From contig NZ_JACRUK010000001.1 of NCBI RefSeq assembly GCF_014305155.1, positions 62,001-126,000 of the forward strand: a stretch of DNA of 64,000 nt, in the 5' to 3' direction. Within the stretch, counting starts at the first letter, position 1. Every line of letters begins with the position of its first letter. The notes below the pieces were generated by a model. The model was not told where the DNA came from. It ran no database searches and saw only the letters and a program-made list of their open reading frames with translations. This DNA comes from Flavobacterium muglaense (lineage in GTDB: Bacteria > Bacteroidota > Bacteroidia > Flavobacteriales > Flavobacteriaceae). The position numbers and the translations under genes are program-made. Shown in pieces: positions 9,007-20,726 of this stretch.

Positions 9007-10596
9007 ATGAGCTTTTTAAAAGAAATACAAAGAAGAAGAACTTTCGGAATTATATCGCATCCAGATGCCGGTAAAACAACCCTAACAGAAAAACTACTGC
9101 TTTTTGGTGGTGCAATTCAAGAAGCGGGAGCCGTAAAAAATAATAAAATTAAAAAAGGAGCTACGAGTGATTTCATGGAAATTGAGCGTCAGAGAGGGAT
9201 TTCGGTTTCTACCTCTGTTTTGGCTTTTAATTACCAAGATAAAAAAATCAATATTCTAGACACACCTGGTCATAAGGATTTTGCCGAAGACACCTTTAGG
9301 ACATTAACGGCAGTAGACAGCGTAATTGTTGTTATTGATGTTGCAAAGGGAGTTGAGGAGCAAACCGAAAAATTAGTTGCTGTTTGTCGAATGCGTAAAA
9401 TTCCGATCATTGTTTTCATTAATAAAATGGACCGCGAGGGTAAAGATGCTTTTGACTTAATGGATGAAGTGGAGCAAAAACTAGGTCTTACTGTAACACC
9501 TTTAAGCTTTCCTATAGGAATGGGATACGACTTTCAAGGTATTTACAATCTATGGGAGCAAAACATCAATTTATTTAGCGGTGATAACCGTAAAAACATT
9601 GAAGAAACAATTGCTTTCTCTGATGTTCAAAGCCCTGAATTAGAAAAAATAATTGGTCAAAAACCAGCCGACACATTACGTGAAGAGCTAGAATTGATTG
9701 ACGAAGTATATCCAAAATTTGATCGTCAAGATTATCTAGACGGAAAATTACAACCGGTATTCTTTGGATCTGCATTGAACAACTTCGGTGTAAGAGAACT
9801 TTTGGACTGTTTTATTGCTATCGCACCTTCACCGCGAGCGAAGGAGTCTGAAACTAGACTAGTAGATCCAAAAGAAGAAAAAATGACCGGCTTTGTATTT
9901 AAAATCCATGCTAATATGGACCCCAAACACAGAGACCGTTTGGCATTTATCAAAATAGTATCTGGAACATTCGAAAGAAACAAACCGTACTACCATGTAC
10001 GTCAAAAGAAAAATTTAAAATTTTCCAGCCCTAATGCTTTTTTTGCTGAGAAGAAAGAAATTGTAGACATCTCTTATCCTGGTGACATTGTAGGGCTACA
10101 TGATACTGGAAACTTTAAAATTGGAGACACGCTAACCGAAGGAGAAATCATGAGTTTCAAAGGGATTCCAAGTTTCTCTCCTGAACACTTTAGATACATC
10201 AATAATGCAGACCCAATGAAAGCAAAACAGCTTGACAAAGGGGTTGACCAATTGATGGATGAAGGGGTCGCACAGTTATTTACATTAGAAATGAATAACC
10301 GTAAAATCATAGGAACTGTTGGAGCACTACAATACGAAGTGATACAATATCGATTAGAGCATGAATATGGTGCAAAATGTACCTATGAAAACTTTCCTGT
10401 ACACAAAGCATGTTGGGTAAAACCAGATGACGCTAAAAACAACGAGTTCAAAGAATTTAGACGAATTAAACAAAAATTCTTGGCACACGATAAGTACGGT
10501 CAATTAGTTTTTCTAGCCGATTCAGACTTTACAATCCAAATGACTCAAAATAAATATCCATCGGTGAAATTATTTTTCACATCAGAATTTGAGTAA
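9007..10596 (+). CDS. prfC: Peptide chain release factor 3
   Basis: GTPase that recycles class I release factors after peptide release. 529 residues, the normal RF3 length. The GTPase motifs are all visible near the N-terminus: G1 HPDAGKTT at about 18-25, the switch region with GISVSTSV, G3 DTPGHKDF near 88, G4 NKMD near 140. The RF3-specific C-terminal domain follows. It is monocistronic: its own promoter lies just upstream and a strong terminator downstream. Confidence 0.96.
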   Translation: MSFLKEIQRRRTFGIISHPDAGKTTLTEKLLLFGGAIQEAGAVKNNKIKKGATSDFMEIERQRGISVSTSVLAFNYQDKKINILDTPGHKDFAEDTFRTLTAVDSVIVVIDVAKGVEEQTEKLVAVCRMRKIPIIVFINKMDREGKDAFDLMDEVEQKLGLTVTPLSFPIGMGYDFQGIYNLWEQNINLFSGDNRKNIEETIAFSDVQSPELEKIIGQKPADTLREELELIDEVYPKFDRQDYLDGKLQPVFFGSALNNFGVRELLDCFIAIAPSPRAKESETRLVDPKEEKMTGFVFKIHANMDPKHRDRLAFIKIVSGTFERNKPYYHVRQKKNLKFSSPNAFFAEKKEIVDISYPGDIVGLHDTGNFKIGDTLTEGEIMSFKGIPSFSPEHFRYINNADPMKAKQLDKGVDQLMDEGVAQLFTLEMNNRKIIGTVGALQYEVIQYRLEHEYGAKCTYENFPVHKACWVKPDDAKNNEFKEFRRIKQKFLAHDKYGQLVFLADSDFTIQMTQNKYPSVKLFFTSEFE

Positions 10597-10616
10597 TTCA
10601 AAAAATACTAGACATA

Positions 10617-10650
10617 AAAAAAAACGCTAATTTTCATTAGCGTTTTTTTT
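10617..10650. terminator. Bidirectional terminator between prfC and the small secreted protein gene
   Basis: Stem CGCTAAT (10625-10631) with ATTAGCG (10636-10642), loop TTTC, with an A run on the left and a T run on the right. It serves the two convergent genes. Confidence 0.88.
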
Positions 10651-10671
10651 ATGTTGTTACTTTATCTTTAT

Positions 10672-11022
10672 TTAAGCCACAGCACTTTCAAAGTTAACTG
10701 CCTTTTTCAAAAAAGCCTTAATCAATAAACGATTAGGAGCTAAACCTGAAGTCATAATTTGTTTTTTTGTATTTACTCCTTCAGTAGAGATCGTACTATT
10801 TGGATCTTGCTTAGAACCCATAAACCACAGTACAAATTCCATATTTGAAGTAGCTCTGCTGTTTTGTTGTTTAACCTCATTCGTTACTTCTGTAGTAGAT
10901 GAAACGATATTGTTAACCTCTTTACTTTGACCAAATGAAACACTAGATACCAAGATTAATGCAAACATAAAAAATAAACGAACTGAATTTCTCTTGCTAA
11001 TTGTAACTATTGTATTAATCAT
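10672..11022 (-). CDS. Small secreted protein of unknown function
   Basis: 116 residues. An N-terminal signal peptide (about residues 12-31, RLFFMFALILVSSVSFGQ) precedes a short mature part of roughly 85 residues with a Ser/Thr/Asn-rich start, a WFMGSKQDP segment near 66 and a basic stretch MTSGLAPNRLLIKAFLKK near the end. No known domain is recognised. The frame is supported by a TAnnTTTG element 50 bp upstream, the signal peptide and a terminator directly downstream. It is likely exported to the periplasm or beyond. Confidence 0.7.
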   Translation of the reverse strand: MINTIVTISKRNSVRLFFMFALILVSSVSFGQSKEVNNIVSSTTEVTNEVKQQNSRATSNMEFVLWFMGSKQDPNSTISTEGVNTKKQIMTSGLAPNRLLIKAFLKKAVNFESAVA

Positions 11023-11072
11023 AATTTTTTGCTTTTCAAAAAGGACTATTTAGTAATTCCCTTATTGTTGTA

Positions 11073-11080
11073 CAAAGGTA
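11073..11080 (-). promoter_or_regulatory. -7 promoter element of the small secreted protein gene
   Basis: Minus-strand TACCTTTG fits TAnnTTTG; 51 bp upstream of the ATG at 11022. No TTG at the expected spacing. Confidence 0.45.
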
Positions 11081-11248
11081 CGTGAACAATAAAGTTGTAT
11101 AAAATTTTTCCGATGAACAACTATAATAGTCGTTGATAAACAAATAAAACGACAACAACAGGCCAAAAAATCAATAAATACAGCATTAAAACTAAACTGA
11201 CCAGCCCAATACACAATCTGCTACAGCGCAGAGGTTATGACTCTAAAT

Positions 11249-11274
11249 AAAAAAAAGGCTCCATTTCTGGAGCC
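11249..11274 (-). terminator. Terminator of the rpoB-rpoC-DUF3467 unit
   Basis: Stem GGCTCCA (11257-11263) with TGGAGCC (11268-11274), loop TTTC, followed on the minus strand by a T run (A run 11249-11256). It lies 12 bp after the DUF3467 stop. Confidence 0.88.
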
Positions 11275-11286
11275 TTTAGTATAAAA

Positions 11287-11598
11287 CTATGCTTGTCCTG
11301 CAGGACCAAAATTAAGCGGTATTGGAGGTTGTTCAGTATCTTTAATTTCGCCATGAGCGATTTCAAAACGGTGAATATTTTCTCCAATTGCCTTCAATAA
11401 TCTTTTGGCGTGCTGCGGAGTCAAAACAATTCTTGACTTTACTTTAGCTTTAGGAATACCCGGCATGATACTTACAAAATCGAGAACAAACTCTGATGAT
11501 GAATGATTGATAATTGCTAAATTGGAATAAATTCCTTCAGCAGTTTTTTCATCCAATTCAATATTAATTTGCTCTTGTTGTTGATTTGAGTTGCTCAT
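11287..11598 (-). CDS. DUF3467 family protein
   Basis: 103 residues matching the DUF3467 pattern: an N-terminal glutamine-rich lead, then INIELDEKTAEGIYSNLA, a FVLDFVSIMPG strand pair, and a VLTPQHAKRLLKAIGENI helix. Proteins of this family follow rpoC in many Bacteroidetes and are of unknown function. The start ATG at 11598 is 3 bp after the rpoC stop codon, so it is translated from the rpoBC message; a link to transcription is suggested by context only. Confidence 0.85.
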   Translation of the reverse strand: MSNSNQQQEQINIELDEKTAEGIYSNLAIINHSSSEFVLDFVSIMPGIPKAKVKSRIVLTPQHAKRLLKAIGENIHRFEIAHGEIKDTEQPPIPLNFGPAGQA

Positions 11599-11601
11599 GT
11601 C

Positions 11602-14600
11602 TTAGTAAATATATTCCTCTTTATTAGCCATCATGTCATTGTAATCGTCTTTTGAACCTACTATTGTATGATCGTATTCTCTCATACCTGTTCCAGCAGG
11701 AATTCTATGACCTACAATTACATTTTCTTTCAATCCTTCTAAGTAATCAATTTTACCTGCAACAGCAGCTTCATTTAATACTTTAGTTGTTTCTTGGAAA
11801 GATGCAGCAGAGATGAATGATTTAGTTTGTAACGATGCTCTAGTAATACCCTGTAAAACTGGTGTACCAGTAGCAGTAATAACATCACGCGCTACAACAA
11901 TATTTTTATCATTACGTTTTAAAAGTGAGTTTTCATCACGTAATTCACGAGGCGTTATAATTTGACCTTCTTTTAAGTTAGTCGAATCTCCAGCGTCTTC
12001 AATCACTTTCATTCCATAAAGCTTATCATTTTGGACAATAAAGTCTTTCGTATGAATCAATTGATCTTCTAAGAATAATGTATCTCCTGGATCTTGAACT
12101 CTCACTTTACGCATCATTTGACGTATTACTACCTCAAAGTGTTTGTCATTAATTTTCACCCCTTGTAAACGGTATACTTCTTGAATTTCATTTACCAAAT
12201 ACTGTTGAACAGCAGCTGGTCCTTGAATTCTTAAAATATCTTCAGGAGTAATCGCTCCATCAGATAAAGGTACACCAGCTCTTACGAAGTCATTTTCTTG
12301 TACAAGAATTTGACTTGAAAGTTTCACTAAGTACTTTCTGATGTCACCAAATTTAGATTCGATAACAATCTCACGGTTACCTCTTTTGATTTTTCCAAAA
12401 GAAACAACCCCATCGATTTCAGAAACTACTGCTGGGTTTGAAGGATTACGAGCTTCTAAAAGTTCTGTAATTCTTGGTAAACCTCCTGTAATATCTCCTG
12501 ATTTAGAAGAACGACGAGGAATTTTAACCAATACTTTACCTGCTTTAATTTTCTCACCATTTTCAACCATCAAGTGGGCACCAACTGGTAAGTTATAAGA
12601 ACGAATCAATTCACCATCATTACCATAAACTAATAAAGTTGGAATTAATTTCTTAGCTCTTGACTCAGAAATTACTTTTTCTTGGAAACCAGTTTGCTCA
12701 TCAATTTCAACCATGAATGATTGACCTTGCTCTAAATCTTCGTAAGCAATTTTACCTGTGAATTCCGAAACGATAACTCCATTATATGGATCCCATTTAC
12801 AGATAACATCTCCTTTTGCAACTGACTGACCGTCTTTTACAAAGATGCTAGAACCGTAAGGAATATTATGTGTATTTAATAAGATACCTGTTTTTTCGTC
12901 AATCAATTTCAATTCAGTTGAACGAGAAACTACAATATCTACTGCATTACCATCGTTGTCTTCACCTTTTACAGTTTTTAAATCTTCAATTTCTAGCTTA
13001 CCATTAAATTTAGTAACAATGCTAGACTCTTCAGAAATACCACCCGCAACCCCTCCAACGTGGAAAGTACGTAATGTTAACTGTGTACCTGGTTCTCCAA
13101 TAGATTGTGCTGCAATTACTCCAACTGCTTCACCTCTTTGTGTCATTTTACCAGTAGCTAAGTTTCTACCGTAACATTTAGCACAAATACCTTTTGGCGC
13201 TTCACAAACAAGAGGTGAACGTACTTCCACTTTCTCGATTGGAGAAGCTTCAATTACTTTCATTATTGCCTCAGTGATTTGTTCTCCAGATTGGATTAAC
13301 ACTTCATTAGTTAAAGGATTAATTACATCTTGCAAAGCAACACGTCCTAAAATTCTTTCTCCTAATGATTCAACAATTTCTTCATTCTTTTTCAATGCCG
13401 AAACTTCAACACCTCTTAATGTACCACAATCTTCAATGTTAACAATAACATCTTGAGATACATCATGAAGTCTTCTAGTTAAGTATCCAGCATCCGCCGT
13501 TTTCAAGGCAGTATCCGCAAGTCCTTTACGAGCACCGTGAGTAGAAATGAAATACTCAAGAATCGAAAGACCTTCCTTAAAGTTAGAAAGAATCGGGTTT
13601 TCAATAATTTCTCCACCACCAGCAGTCGATTTTTTAGGCTTAGCCATCAATCCACGCATACCAGTTAACTGACGAATTTGTTCCTTAGAACCCCTCGCCC
13701 CAGAGTCAAGCATCATATACACCGAGTTGAAACCTTGTTGGTCTTCTCTAATGTTTTTCATTGCTAACTCCGTTAATTGAGCATTTGCTGAAGTCCATAC
13801 ATCAATAACTTGGTTGTAACGTTCGTTATTAGTAATAAGACCCATGTTATAATTTGCAGAGATACCTTCAACTTGCTCTCTAGCATCTGCAATTAATTTT
13901 GGTTTTTGTTCTGGAATTCTAATATCACCTAATGAGAATGATAATCCTCCTCTAAAGGCGAATTTATACCCCATATCTTTCATGTTATCCAAGAAGGCAG
14001 CCGTTTCCGGTACACTTGTTGAATTTAATACGTGACCGATAATATCTCTAAGATTTTTCTTAGTCAATACTTCATTGATATAACCCGCTGCTGGTGGTAC
14101 TACTTCATTAAATAATACACGTCCGGCAGTAGTTTCAATAATTTGATACACTAATTCACCAGCATCATTAAAATCTTTTGCTCTAATTTTCACACGAGCA
14201 TTTAATTCTAATCTTCCTTCGTTCAATGCAATATTTGTTTCTTCTGCAGAATAAAAAATTAGATCTTGACCTAAAATTTTCTTTTCTGGAGTAGACAATC
14301 TTTCTTTGGTCATATAATATAGACCCAAGACCATATCCTGAGATGGTACCGTAATTGGAGCACCATTTGCAGGGTTTAATATATTATGAGAAGCCAACAT
14401 CAATAATTGAGCTTCAAGGATAGCTTCTGGTCCTAATGGTAAGTGAACCGCCATTTGATCCCCATCAAAATCCGCATTAAATGCCGTACAAACTAAAGGG
14501 TGCAATTGGATTGCTTTTCCTTCAATTAATTTTGGTTGGAAAGCTTGAATACCTAGTCTGTGCAAAGTAGGGGCACGATTCAGTAAAATCGGGTGACCTT

Positions 14601-15918
14601 TAATTACATTTTCAAGGATATCCCAAACTACAGGCTCTTTCTTGTCTATTATTTTCTTAGCTGATTTTACAGTTTTAACAATACCTCTTTCTATCAACTT
14701 ACGGATAACAAAAGGCTTGTATAATTCGGCTGCCATATCTTTAGGGATACCACATTCGAACAATTTCAATTCAGGTCCAACAACAATTACCGAACGAGCA
14801 GAATAATCCACACGTTTTCCAAGTAAGTTTTGACGGAAACGTCCTTGCTTACCTTTAAGGGAATCAGATAATGATTTTAATGGTCTGTTTGATTCTGTTT
14901 TAACAGCAGATGCTTTTCTTGTATTATCAAATAATGAATCCACCGATTCTTGCAACATACGTTTTTCGTTTCTTAAGATCACTTCTGGAGCTTTAATCTC
15001 CATTAATCTTTTCAAACGGTTGTTACGGATGATTACACGACGGTACAAGTCATTTAAATCCGAAGTTGCAAAACGACCTCCATCAAGTGGCACAAGCGGA
15101 CGTAATTCAGGTGGAATAACAGGAACTACCTTCATAATCATCCATTCAGGACGGTTTTCACGGTTCAAGTTAGACTCACGGAAAGACTCAACAACTTGTA
15201 ATCTTTTTAAAGCTTCAGTTTTACGTTGTTTAGACGTTTCATTATTAGCTGAATGACGCAATTGGTAAGACAATTGATCCAAATCGATACGAGCTAATAA
15301 ATCCATAATACACTCTGCTCCCATTTTGGCAACAAATTTATTAGGATCAAAATCATCTAAATATTGATTATCTGCAGGAAGTGTATCCAAGATATTCAAA
15401 TATTCTTCTTCTGTTAAGAAGTCTAATCTTTGAACTGATTCACCATCTGCATTTTTAGCAATACCAGCTTGGATTACTACGTATCTTTCGTAGTAGATAA
15501 TCATATCTAATTTCTTAGATGGAAGACCAAGGATATAACCAATTTTATTTGGAAGAGAACGGAAATACCAAATATGAGCAATTGGCACAACAAGGTTGAT
15601 GTGACCTACTCTATCTCTACGTACTTTTTTCTCAGTAACTTCAACACCACAACGGTCACAGATGATCCCTTTGTAACGAATTCTTTTGTACTTTCCACAA
15701 GCACATTCAAAATCCTTAACAGGTCCAAATATTCTTTCACAAAAAAGACCGTCACGCTCTGGTTTGTGCGTACGGTAGTTGATTGTTTCTGGTTTCAAAA
15801 CTTCACCTCTAGACTCTTTCAAGATAGATTCTGGAGAAGCAAGACCAATTGATATTTTATTGAACCTTTTTACAGGGTTCTTATCTTTATTATTATTATT
15901 ATTTCTATTATTCATCAT
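11602..15918 (-). CDS. rpoC: DNA-directed RNA polymerase subunit beta'
   Basis: Catalytic subunit of RNA polymerase, 1438 residues. The zinc-binding site C72/C74/C87/C90 and the absolutely conserved [12 protein letters not shown] with the Mg-binding aspartates D483, D485 and D487 are present. The bridge helix and trigger loop region ([10 protein letters not shown] ... [16 protein letters not shown]) is intact. The N-terminus carries a run of asparagines coded by an AAT-rich microsatellite (15885-15912); either of two adjacent ATGs (15918 or 15915) could be the start. It lies 258 bp downstream of rpoB with a terminator-like hairpin between them, and its stop is 3 bp from DUF3467. Confidence 0.98.
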   Translation of the reverse strand: MMNNRNNNNNKDKNPVKRFNKISIGLASPESILKESRGEVLKPETINYRTHKPERDGLFCERIFGPVKDFECACGKYKRIRYKGIICDRCGVEVTEKKVRRDRVGHINLVVPIAHIWYFRSLPNKIGYILGLPSKKLDMIIYYERYVVIQAGIAKNADGESVQRLDFLTEEEYLNILDTLPADNQYLDDFDPNKFVAKMGAECIMDLLARIDLDQLSYQLRHSANNETSKQRKTEALKRLQVVESFRESNLNRENRPEWMIMKVVPVIPPELRPLVPLDGGRFATSDLNDLYRRVIIRNNRLKRLMEIKAPEVILRNEKRMLQESVDSLFDNTRKASAVKTESNRPLKSLSDSLKGKQGRFRQNLLGKRVDYSARSVIVVGPELKLFECGIPKDMAAELYKPFVIRKLIERGIVKTVKSAKKIIDKKEPVVWDILENVIKGHPILLNRAPTLHRLGIQAFQPKLIEGKAIQLHPLVCTAFNADFDGDQMAVHLPLGPEAILEAQLLMLASHNILNPANGAPITVPSQDMVLGLYYMTKERLSTPEKKILGQDLIFYSAEETNIALNEGRLELNARVKIRAKDFNDAGELVYQIIETTAGRVLFNEVVPPAAGYINEVLTKKNLRDIIGHVLNSTSVPETAAFLDNMKDMGYKFAFRGGLSFSLGDIRIPEQKPKLIADAREQVEGISANYNMGLITNNERYNQVIDVWTSANAQLTELAMKNIREDQQGFNSVYMMLDSGARGSKEQIRQLTGMRGLMAKPKKSTAGGGEIIENPILSNFKEGLSILEYFISTHGARKGLADTALKTADAGYLTRRLHDVSQDVIVNIEDCGTLRGVEVSALKKNEEIVESLGERILGRVALQDVINPLTNEVLIQSGEQITEAIMKVIEASPIEKVEVRSPLVCEAPKGICAKCYGRNLATGKMTQRGEAVGVIAAQSIGEPGTQLTLRTFHVGGVAGGISEESSIVTKFNGKLEIEDLKTVKGEDNDGNAVDIVVSRSTELKLIDEKTGILLNTHNIPYGSSIFVKDGQSVAKGDVICKWDPYNGVIVSEFTGKIAYEDLEQGQSFMVEIDEQTGFQEKVISESRAKKLIPTLLVYGNDGELIRSYNLPVGAHLMVENGEKIKAGKVLVKIPRRSSKSGDITGGLPRITELLEARNPSNPAVVSEIDGVVSFGKIKRGNREIVIESKFGDIRKYLVKLSSQILVQENDFVRAGVPLSDGAITPEDILRIQGPAAVQQYLVNEIQEVYRLQGVKINDKHFEVVIRQMMRKVRVQDPGDTLFLEDQLIHTKDFIVQNDKLYGMKVIEDAGDSTNLKEGQIITPRELRDENSLLKRNDKNIVVARDVITATGTPVLQGITRASLQTKSFISAASFQETTKVLNEAAVAGKIDYLEGLKENVIVGHRIPAGTGMREYDHTIVGSKDDYNDMMANKEEYIY

Positions 15919-16097
15919 AGTTTTTACTATTGATTTAATTGCAATTAAAAATTGATTCTAGCAAAGGACTTCATGTCTTTACTACTCCGGATTACTTCTC
16001 AAAACTTTAAACTTATTATTTAAAGCGCTAGTTACACAAATAGCAATCTGCATAAAAAATCGGAACGGTTTACGGCTCTAAATCCTAAAAACTTATT

Positions 16098-16170
16098 AAA
16101 AAAAGTGTTCAGTATTCAGCTTTAAGTGTTCAGTTTATCACTGATTACTAAAAACTGAACACTGAATACT
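16098..16170 (-). promoter_or_regulatory. Heptamer-repeat hairpin between rpoB and rpoC (possible attenuator)
   Basis: The minus strand contains several copies of a 7-nt unit of the AGTRTTC type in one half and its complement GAAYACT in the other. AGTGTTCAGTTT (complement of 16152-16163) can pair with AAACTGAACACT (complement of 16126-16137). The distal ACTGAACACT copy is followed directly by seven Ts (16098-16104), which is terminator-like. It lies 7 bp after the rpoB stop and 180 bp before rpoC. Termination here is an inference. Confidence 0.55.
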
Positions 16171-16176
16171 AAAATA

Positions 16177-19100
16177 TTATTCTTCTAATCTAATGTCTAA
16201 CCCAAGACCTTTCAATTCATGCATTAATACATTGAATGATTCAGGTAATCCTGGTTCTGGCATAGACTCTCCTTTTACGATAGCTTCGTAAGTTTTAGCT
16301 CTACCAATAACATCATCAGATTTTACTGTTAAGATTTCTCTAAGTGTACTAGATGCTCCATAAGCCTCAAGTGCCCAAACCTCCATCTCTCCAAAACGCT
16401 GACCTCCAAATTGAGCTTTACCTCCAAGTGGTTGTTGTGTAATCAACGAGTATGGTCCAATAGAACGTGCGTGCATCTTATCATCAACCATGTGTCCTAA
16501 TTTTAACATATAGATCACACCTACAGTAGCTGCTTGATGGAAACGCTCTCCTGTACCACCATCATAAAGATGTGTATGTCCAAAACGTGGTACTCCAGCT
16601 TCGTCAGTCAATTCATTAATTTGATCAAGAGAAGCACCGTCAAAAATTGGAGTAGCAAATTTTCTACCCAAGTTCATTCCAGCCCATCCTAATACCGTTT
16701 CATAAATTTGACCGATGTTCATACGTGAAGGTACCCCAAGTGGGTTCAACACAATATCAACTGGTGTTCCGTCTTCAAGGAAAGGCATATCTTCATGACG
16801 AACGATACGAGCAACAATACCTTTGTTACCGTGACGTCCAGCCATTTTATCCCCAACTTTCAACTTACGTTTCTTAGCGATATAAACTTTTGCTAATTTC
16901 AAGATTCCTGCTGGCAATTCATCCCCAACAGTAATAGTGAATTTCTCTCTACGTAAAGAACCTTGCAAGTCGTTCAACTTAATTTTATAGTTATGAATTA
17001 ATTCATTCACCATTTTATTAGTTGCATCATCAGCTACCCATTGTCCTTTGCTTAAGTGAGCAAAATCTTCTACAGCATAAAGCATTTTTTGAGTGTACTT
17101 TTTACCTTTTGGTAAAACTTCTTCACCCAAATCATTCATTACACCTTGAGAAGTTTTTCCGTTAACGATTAAGAAAAGTTTCTCTACTAATTTGTCTTTT
17201 AATTCAACAAATTTAGTTTCAAATTCCATTTCTAAAGCACCCAAAGCATCTTTGTCTTGCGTACGCTTACGTTTATCTTTTACCGCCCTTGCGAATAATT
17301 TTTTGTCAAGAACTACACCATGTAAAGAAGGAGATGCTTTCAATGAAGCATCTTTTACATCACCCGCTTTATCTCCGAAGATTGCACGAAGCAATTTCTC
17401 TTCTGGAGTAGGATCTGATTCTCCTTTTGGAGTAATTTTTCCAATTAGAATGTCACCAGGTTTCACCTCAGCACCAATTCTAATCATACCGTTTTCATCT
17501 AAGTCTTTAGTAGCCTCTTCAGAAACGTTTGGTATATCATTCGTTAGTTCTTCATTACCTAATTTAGTATCTCTTACTTCTAATGAGTAATCATCTACGT
17601 GGATTGAGGTAAAAATATCATCACGAACTACTTTTTCAGAAATTACAATCGCATCCTCAAAGTTGTATCCTTTCCATGGCATAAAGGCCACTTTCAAGTT
17701 ACGACCTAAAGCAAGCTCTCCGTTTTGAGTAGCATACCCTTCTGACAATACTTGACCAAGAATTACTCTATCTCCCTTTCTTACGATAGGCTTAAGGTTA
17801 ATACTTGTCCCTTGATTGGTTTTTCTAAATTTAATTAGATTATATGTTTTCTCATCGCTATCAAAGCTTACCATTCTTTCTTCTTCAGAACGATCGTACT
17901 TAATAGTTATAATATTGGCATCAACATATTCGACAGTTCCATCTCCTTCAGCATTAATCAATACTCTAGAGTCAGAAGCTACTTGACGCTCCAATCCAGT
18001 TCCAACGATAGGCGCTTCAGGACGAATTAATGGTACGGCCTGACGCATCATGTTAGATCCCATCAAGGCTCTATTCGCATCATCATGTTCCAAGAAAGGA
18101 ATCAATGAAGCTGAGATAGAAGCAATTTGATTTGGAGCAACATCTGTATAATCTACTTGTGCTGGATCAATAACAGGGAAATCACCTTCTTGACGTGCAA
18201 TTACGTTTTCGGCACTAATTTTTCCAGAATTATCCATTGCTATATTCGCTTGCGCGATTAGCATTCCTTCTTCTTCTTCAGCGCTTAAGTAAATAGGAGT
18301 AGACTCAAGATCTACAACACCATTCGTTACTTTACGGTAAGGCGTTTCAATGAAACCCATTCCGTTTACCTTAGCATAAACTCCAAGAGATGAAATCAAA
18401 CCAATGTTTGGTCCCTCTGGTGTTTCAATAGGACATAAACGTCCGTAGTGCGTATAGTGAACGTCACGAACCTCAAATCCAGCTCTCTCTCTCGAAAGTC
18501 CACCTGGTCCAAGTGCAGATAATCTTCTTTTGTGCGTAATCTCAGCTAATGGATTCGTTTGATCCATAAATTGAGACAACTGATTAGTACCAAAAAAAGA
18601 GTTGATAACAGATGATAATGTTTTAGCATTAATCAAATCTATTGGTGTAAACACCTCGTTATCTCTAACGTTCATTCTCTCACGAATAGTTCTAGCCATA
18701 CGTGCTAAACCAACCCCGAATTGTTGCGACAATTGTTCACCAACTGTTCTAACACGACGGTTTGATAAGTGGTCAATATCATCAATATCTGCTTTCGCAT
18801 TAATCAATTCAATTAAATACTTCACGATCGTAATAATATCCTCTTTGGTAAGCACTTGCTTTTCCATCGGGATATTTAAACCTAATTTTTTATTCATTCT
18901 ATAACGACCTACTTCACCTAAATTGTAACGTTGGTCTGAGAAGAATAATTTGTCAATAATACCACGAGCAGTCTCTTCATCAGGCGGTTCTGCATTACGC
19001 AATTGCCTGTAGATATGCTCAACAGCCTCTTTTTCAGAGTTTGTTGGATCTTTCTGTAATGTATTATGGATGATAGCATAATCAGCTTGATTAGCATCTT

Positions 19101-19989
19101 CTTTATGTAACAAAATGGATTTAACGTTAGAATCAATGATTTCTTCTACATTATCTTTATCGATAATGGTATCTCTATCAAGAATTATTTCGTTACGTTC
19201 GATAGAAACTACTTCACCAGTATCTTCATCTACGAAATCTTCATGCCATGTATTTAATACACGAGCTGCTAATTTTCTACCGATATATTTTTTAAGACCT
19301 GTTTTAGAAACTTTAATTTCCTCTGCAAGGTCAAAAATTTCAAGGATATCCTTGTCTCTTTCAAAACCAATTGCACGAAATAAGGTAGTTACAGGTAACT
19401 TTTTCTTTCTATCGATATAAGCATACATTACACTATTTATATCTGTAGAAAATTCTATCCAAGATCCTTTAAAAGGAATTACTCTAGCAGAATATAATTT
19501 TGTTCCATTAGCATGGAAAGACTGTCCAAAGAAAACCCCTGGAGATCTATGTAGCTGTGAAACAACAACACGCTCAGCACCATTGATTACAAAAGTACCA
19601 CTTGGAGTCATATAAGGAATTGTACCAAGATAAACATCTTGCACAATAGTTTCAAAATCTTCGTGCTCTGGATCTGTACAATACAGTTTTAACCTAGCCT
19701 TTAAAGGTACACTATGAGTTAGACCTCTTTCTATACACTCTTGAATTGTATAACGTGGTGGATCCACAAAGTAGTCAAGGAATTCCAATACAAAGTTATT
19801 TCTTGTATCTGTAATTGGAAAATTCTCCATGAAGGTATTATAAAGTCCTTCATTGCCTCTTTCATCAGATTTAGTTTCTAATTGAAAAAAATCTTGAAAA
19901 GATTTAACCTGAACATCTAGAAAGTCTGGATATGCAGGAATATTTTTAGTAGAGGCAAAATTCAATCTTTCAGTCTGATTTGTTATCAT
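16177..19989 (-). CDS. rpoB: DNA-directed RNA polymerase subunit beta
   Basis: 1270-residue beta subunit. The start is the ATG at 19989 ([11 protein letters not shown]); the codon before it is TTG. Typical blocks are visible: [22 protein letters not shown], the rifampicin-binding region ([25 protein letters not shown], with susceptible-type residues), [10 protein letters not shown], and the C-terminal [10 protein letters not shown] and [24 protein letters not shown] motifs. It is preceded by a 277-bp gap after rplL that carries an attenuator-like hairpin, and followed by rpoC. Confidence 0.98.
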   Translation of the reverse strand: MITNQTERLNFASTKNIPAYPDFLDVQVKSFQDFFQLETKSDERGNEGLYNTFMENFPITDTRNNFVLEFLDYFVDPPRYTIQECIERGLTHSVPLKARLKLYCTDPEHEDFETIVQDVYLGTIPYMTPSGTFVINGAERVVVSQLHRSPGVFFGQSFHANGTKLYSARVIPFKGSWIEFSTDINSVMYAYIDRKKKLPVTTLFRAIGFERDKDILEIFDLAEEIKVSKTGLKKYIGRKLAARVLNTWHEDFVDEDTGEVVSIERNEIILDRDTIIDKDNVEEIIDSNVKSILLHKEDANQADYAIIHNTLQKDPTNSEKEAVEHIYRQLRNAEPPDEETARGIIDKLFFSDQRYNLGEVGRYRMNKKLGLNIPMEKQVLTKEDIITIVKYLIELINAKADIDDIDHLSNRRVRTVGEQLSQQFGVGLARMARTIRERMNVRDNEVFTPIDLINAKTLSSVINSFFGTNQLSQFMDQTNPLAEITHKRRLSALGPGGLSRERAGFEVRDVHYTHYGRLCPIETPEGPNIGLISSLGVYAKVNGMGFIETPYRKVTNGVVDLESTPIYLSAEEEEGMLIAQANIAMDNSGKISAENVIARQEGDFPVIDPAQVDYTDVAPNQIASISASLIPFLEHDDANRALMGSNMMRQAVPLIRPEAPIVGTGLERQVASDSRVLINAEGDGTVEYVDANIITIKYDRSEEERMVSFDSDEKTYNLIKFRKTNQGTSINLKPIVRKGDRVILGQVLSEGYATQNGELALGRNLKVAFMPWKGYNFEDAIVISEKVVRDDIFTSIHVDDYSLEVRDTKLGNEELTNDIPNVSEEATKDLDENGMIRIGAEVKPGDILIGKITPKGESDPTPEEKLLRAIFGDKAGDVKDASLKASPSLHGVVLDKKLFARAVKDKRKRTQDKDALGALEMEFETKFVELKDKLVEKLFLIVNGKTSQGVMNDLGEEVLPKGKKYTQKMLYAVEDFAHLSKGQWVADDATNKMVNELIHNYKIKLNDLQGSLRREKFTITVGDELPAGILKLAKVYIAKKRKLKVGDKMAGRHGNKGIVARIVRHEDMPFLEDGTPVDIVLNPLGVPSRMNIGQIYETVLGWAGMNLGRKFATPIFDGASLDQINELTDEAGVPRFGHTHLYDGGTGERFHQAATVGVIYMLKLGHMVDDKMHARSIGPYSLITQQPLGGKAQFGGQRFGEMEVWALEAYGASSTLREILTVKSDDVIGRAKTYEAIVKGESMPEPGLPESFNVLMHELKGLGLDIRLEE

Positions 19990-20266
19990 CAATGGACAAA
20001 ATTTTGATTATAAAAGTAATTTTTTTCGCATAAGACATTTGCCTTATACATTATAATTTACGACCATTACATCTTTAAAAATCAATTTAGGATAACTACT
20101 TTTTTATTATCTGTTAATTTTTTTTCCTCGTAATGGGTAAAATCAATTTGTTATGAAAGCCTGATTTTCAATAAAAAAAATCTAGACTTTTATTATAGCA
20201 AAAAATGGTTTAGGTCAATGGATGATTAAACCCAAGACCTAAACCTTATTTTAAACTAATTGAGAA
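19990..20266. other. rplL-rpoB intergenic region
   Basis: A 277-bp AT-rich gap. It holds the rplL-proximal hairpin at 20201-20245. No match to TAnnTTTG was found on the minus strand, so a separate rpoB promoter is not evident; rpoBC would then depend on read-through from the ribosomal protein genes. Confidence 0.5.
20201..20245 (-). terminator. Attenuator-like terminator between rplL and rpoB
   Basis: Minus-strand GGTTTAGGTC (complement of 20236-20245) pairs perfectly with GACCTAAACC (complement of 20207-20216) across a 19-nt loop. It is followed by ATTTTT. It lies 22 bp past the rplL stop, the same place as the partial terminator that lowers rpoBC expression relative to rplL in E. coli. Confidence 0.7.
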
Positions 20267-20635
20267 TTATTTTAATTCAACAACAGCTCCAGCTTCTTCT
20301 AAAGATTTTTTAAGAGCTTCTGCCTCATCTTTAGTTACACCTTCTTTAACAGTACTTGGAGCACTATCAACTACATCTTTAGCTTCTTTCAAACCTAAAC
20401 CTGTAAGTTCTTTTACCATTTTCACAACAGCTAATTTAGAAGCACCAGCTTCTTTTAAGATAACTGTGAATTCAGTTTGAGCTTCTTCAGCAGCTTCTCC
20501 ACCACCTGCAGATACTACTACAGCTGCAGCAGCTGGTTCGATTCCGTACTCATCTTTTAATATTGTTGCTAATTCGTTAACTTCTTTTACAGTTAAATTA
20601 ACTAATTGTTCTGCGAATTGTTTCAAATCTGCCAT
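20267..20635 (-). CDS. rplL: 50S ribosomal protein L7/L12
   Basis: 122 residues. N-terminal dimerisation helices ([22 protein letters not shown]), an alanine-rich hinge (about 35-50) and the C-terminal factor-binding domain with [20 protein letters not shown] are all visible. It forms the ribosomal stalk with L10 and recruits translation GTPases. It lies 91 bp downstream of rplJ in the rplK-A-J-L series. Confidence 0.97.
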   Translation of the reverse strand: MADLKQFAEQLVNLTVKEVNELATILKDEYGIEPAAAAVVVSAGGGEAAEEAQTEFTVILKEAGASKLAVVKMVKELTGLGLKEAKDVVDSAPSTVKEGVTKDEAEALKKSLEEAGAVVELK

Positions 20636-20726
20636 TTTTTCTATCGTTTTAAAATGATTTGTAAAATTATATTTTGTTTATTGTGCGCATTGTAAATAAT
20701 AAATCTGGAATAGAATCCCTCTTTTA

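Noticed and set aside
15885..15912. AAT-rich microsatellite at the rpoC start as a phase-variation tract
   Set aside because: The unit is a whole codon, so length changes only alter the number of asparagines and cannot switch the essential gene off.
17192..17590. Long open frame (132 codons) on the plus strand opposite rpoB
   Set aside because: It lies wholly within the conserved rpoB coding sequence, has no promoter or start context, and its translation is compositionally a shadow of the beta subunit.
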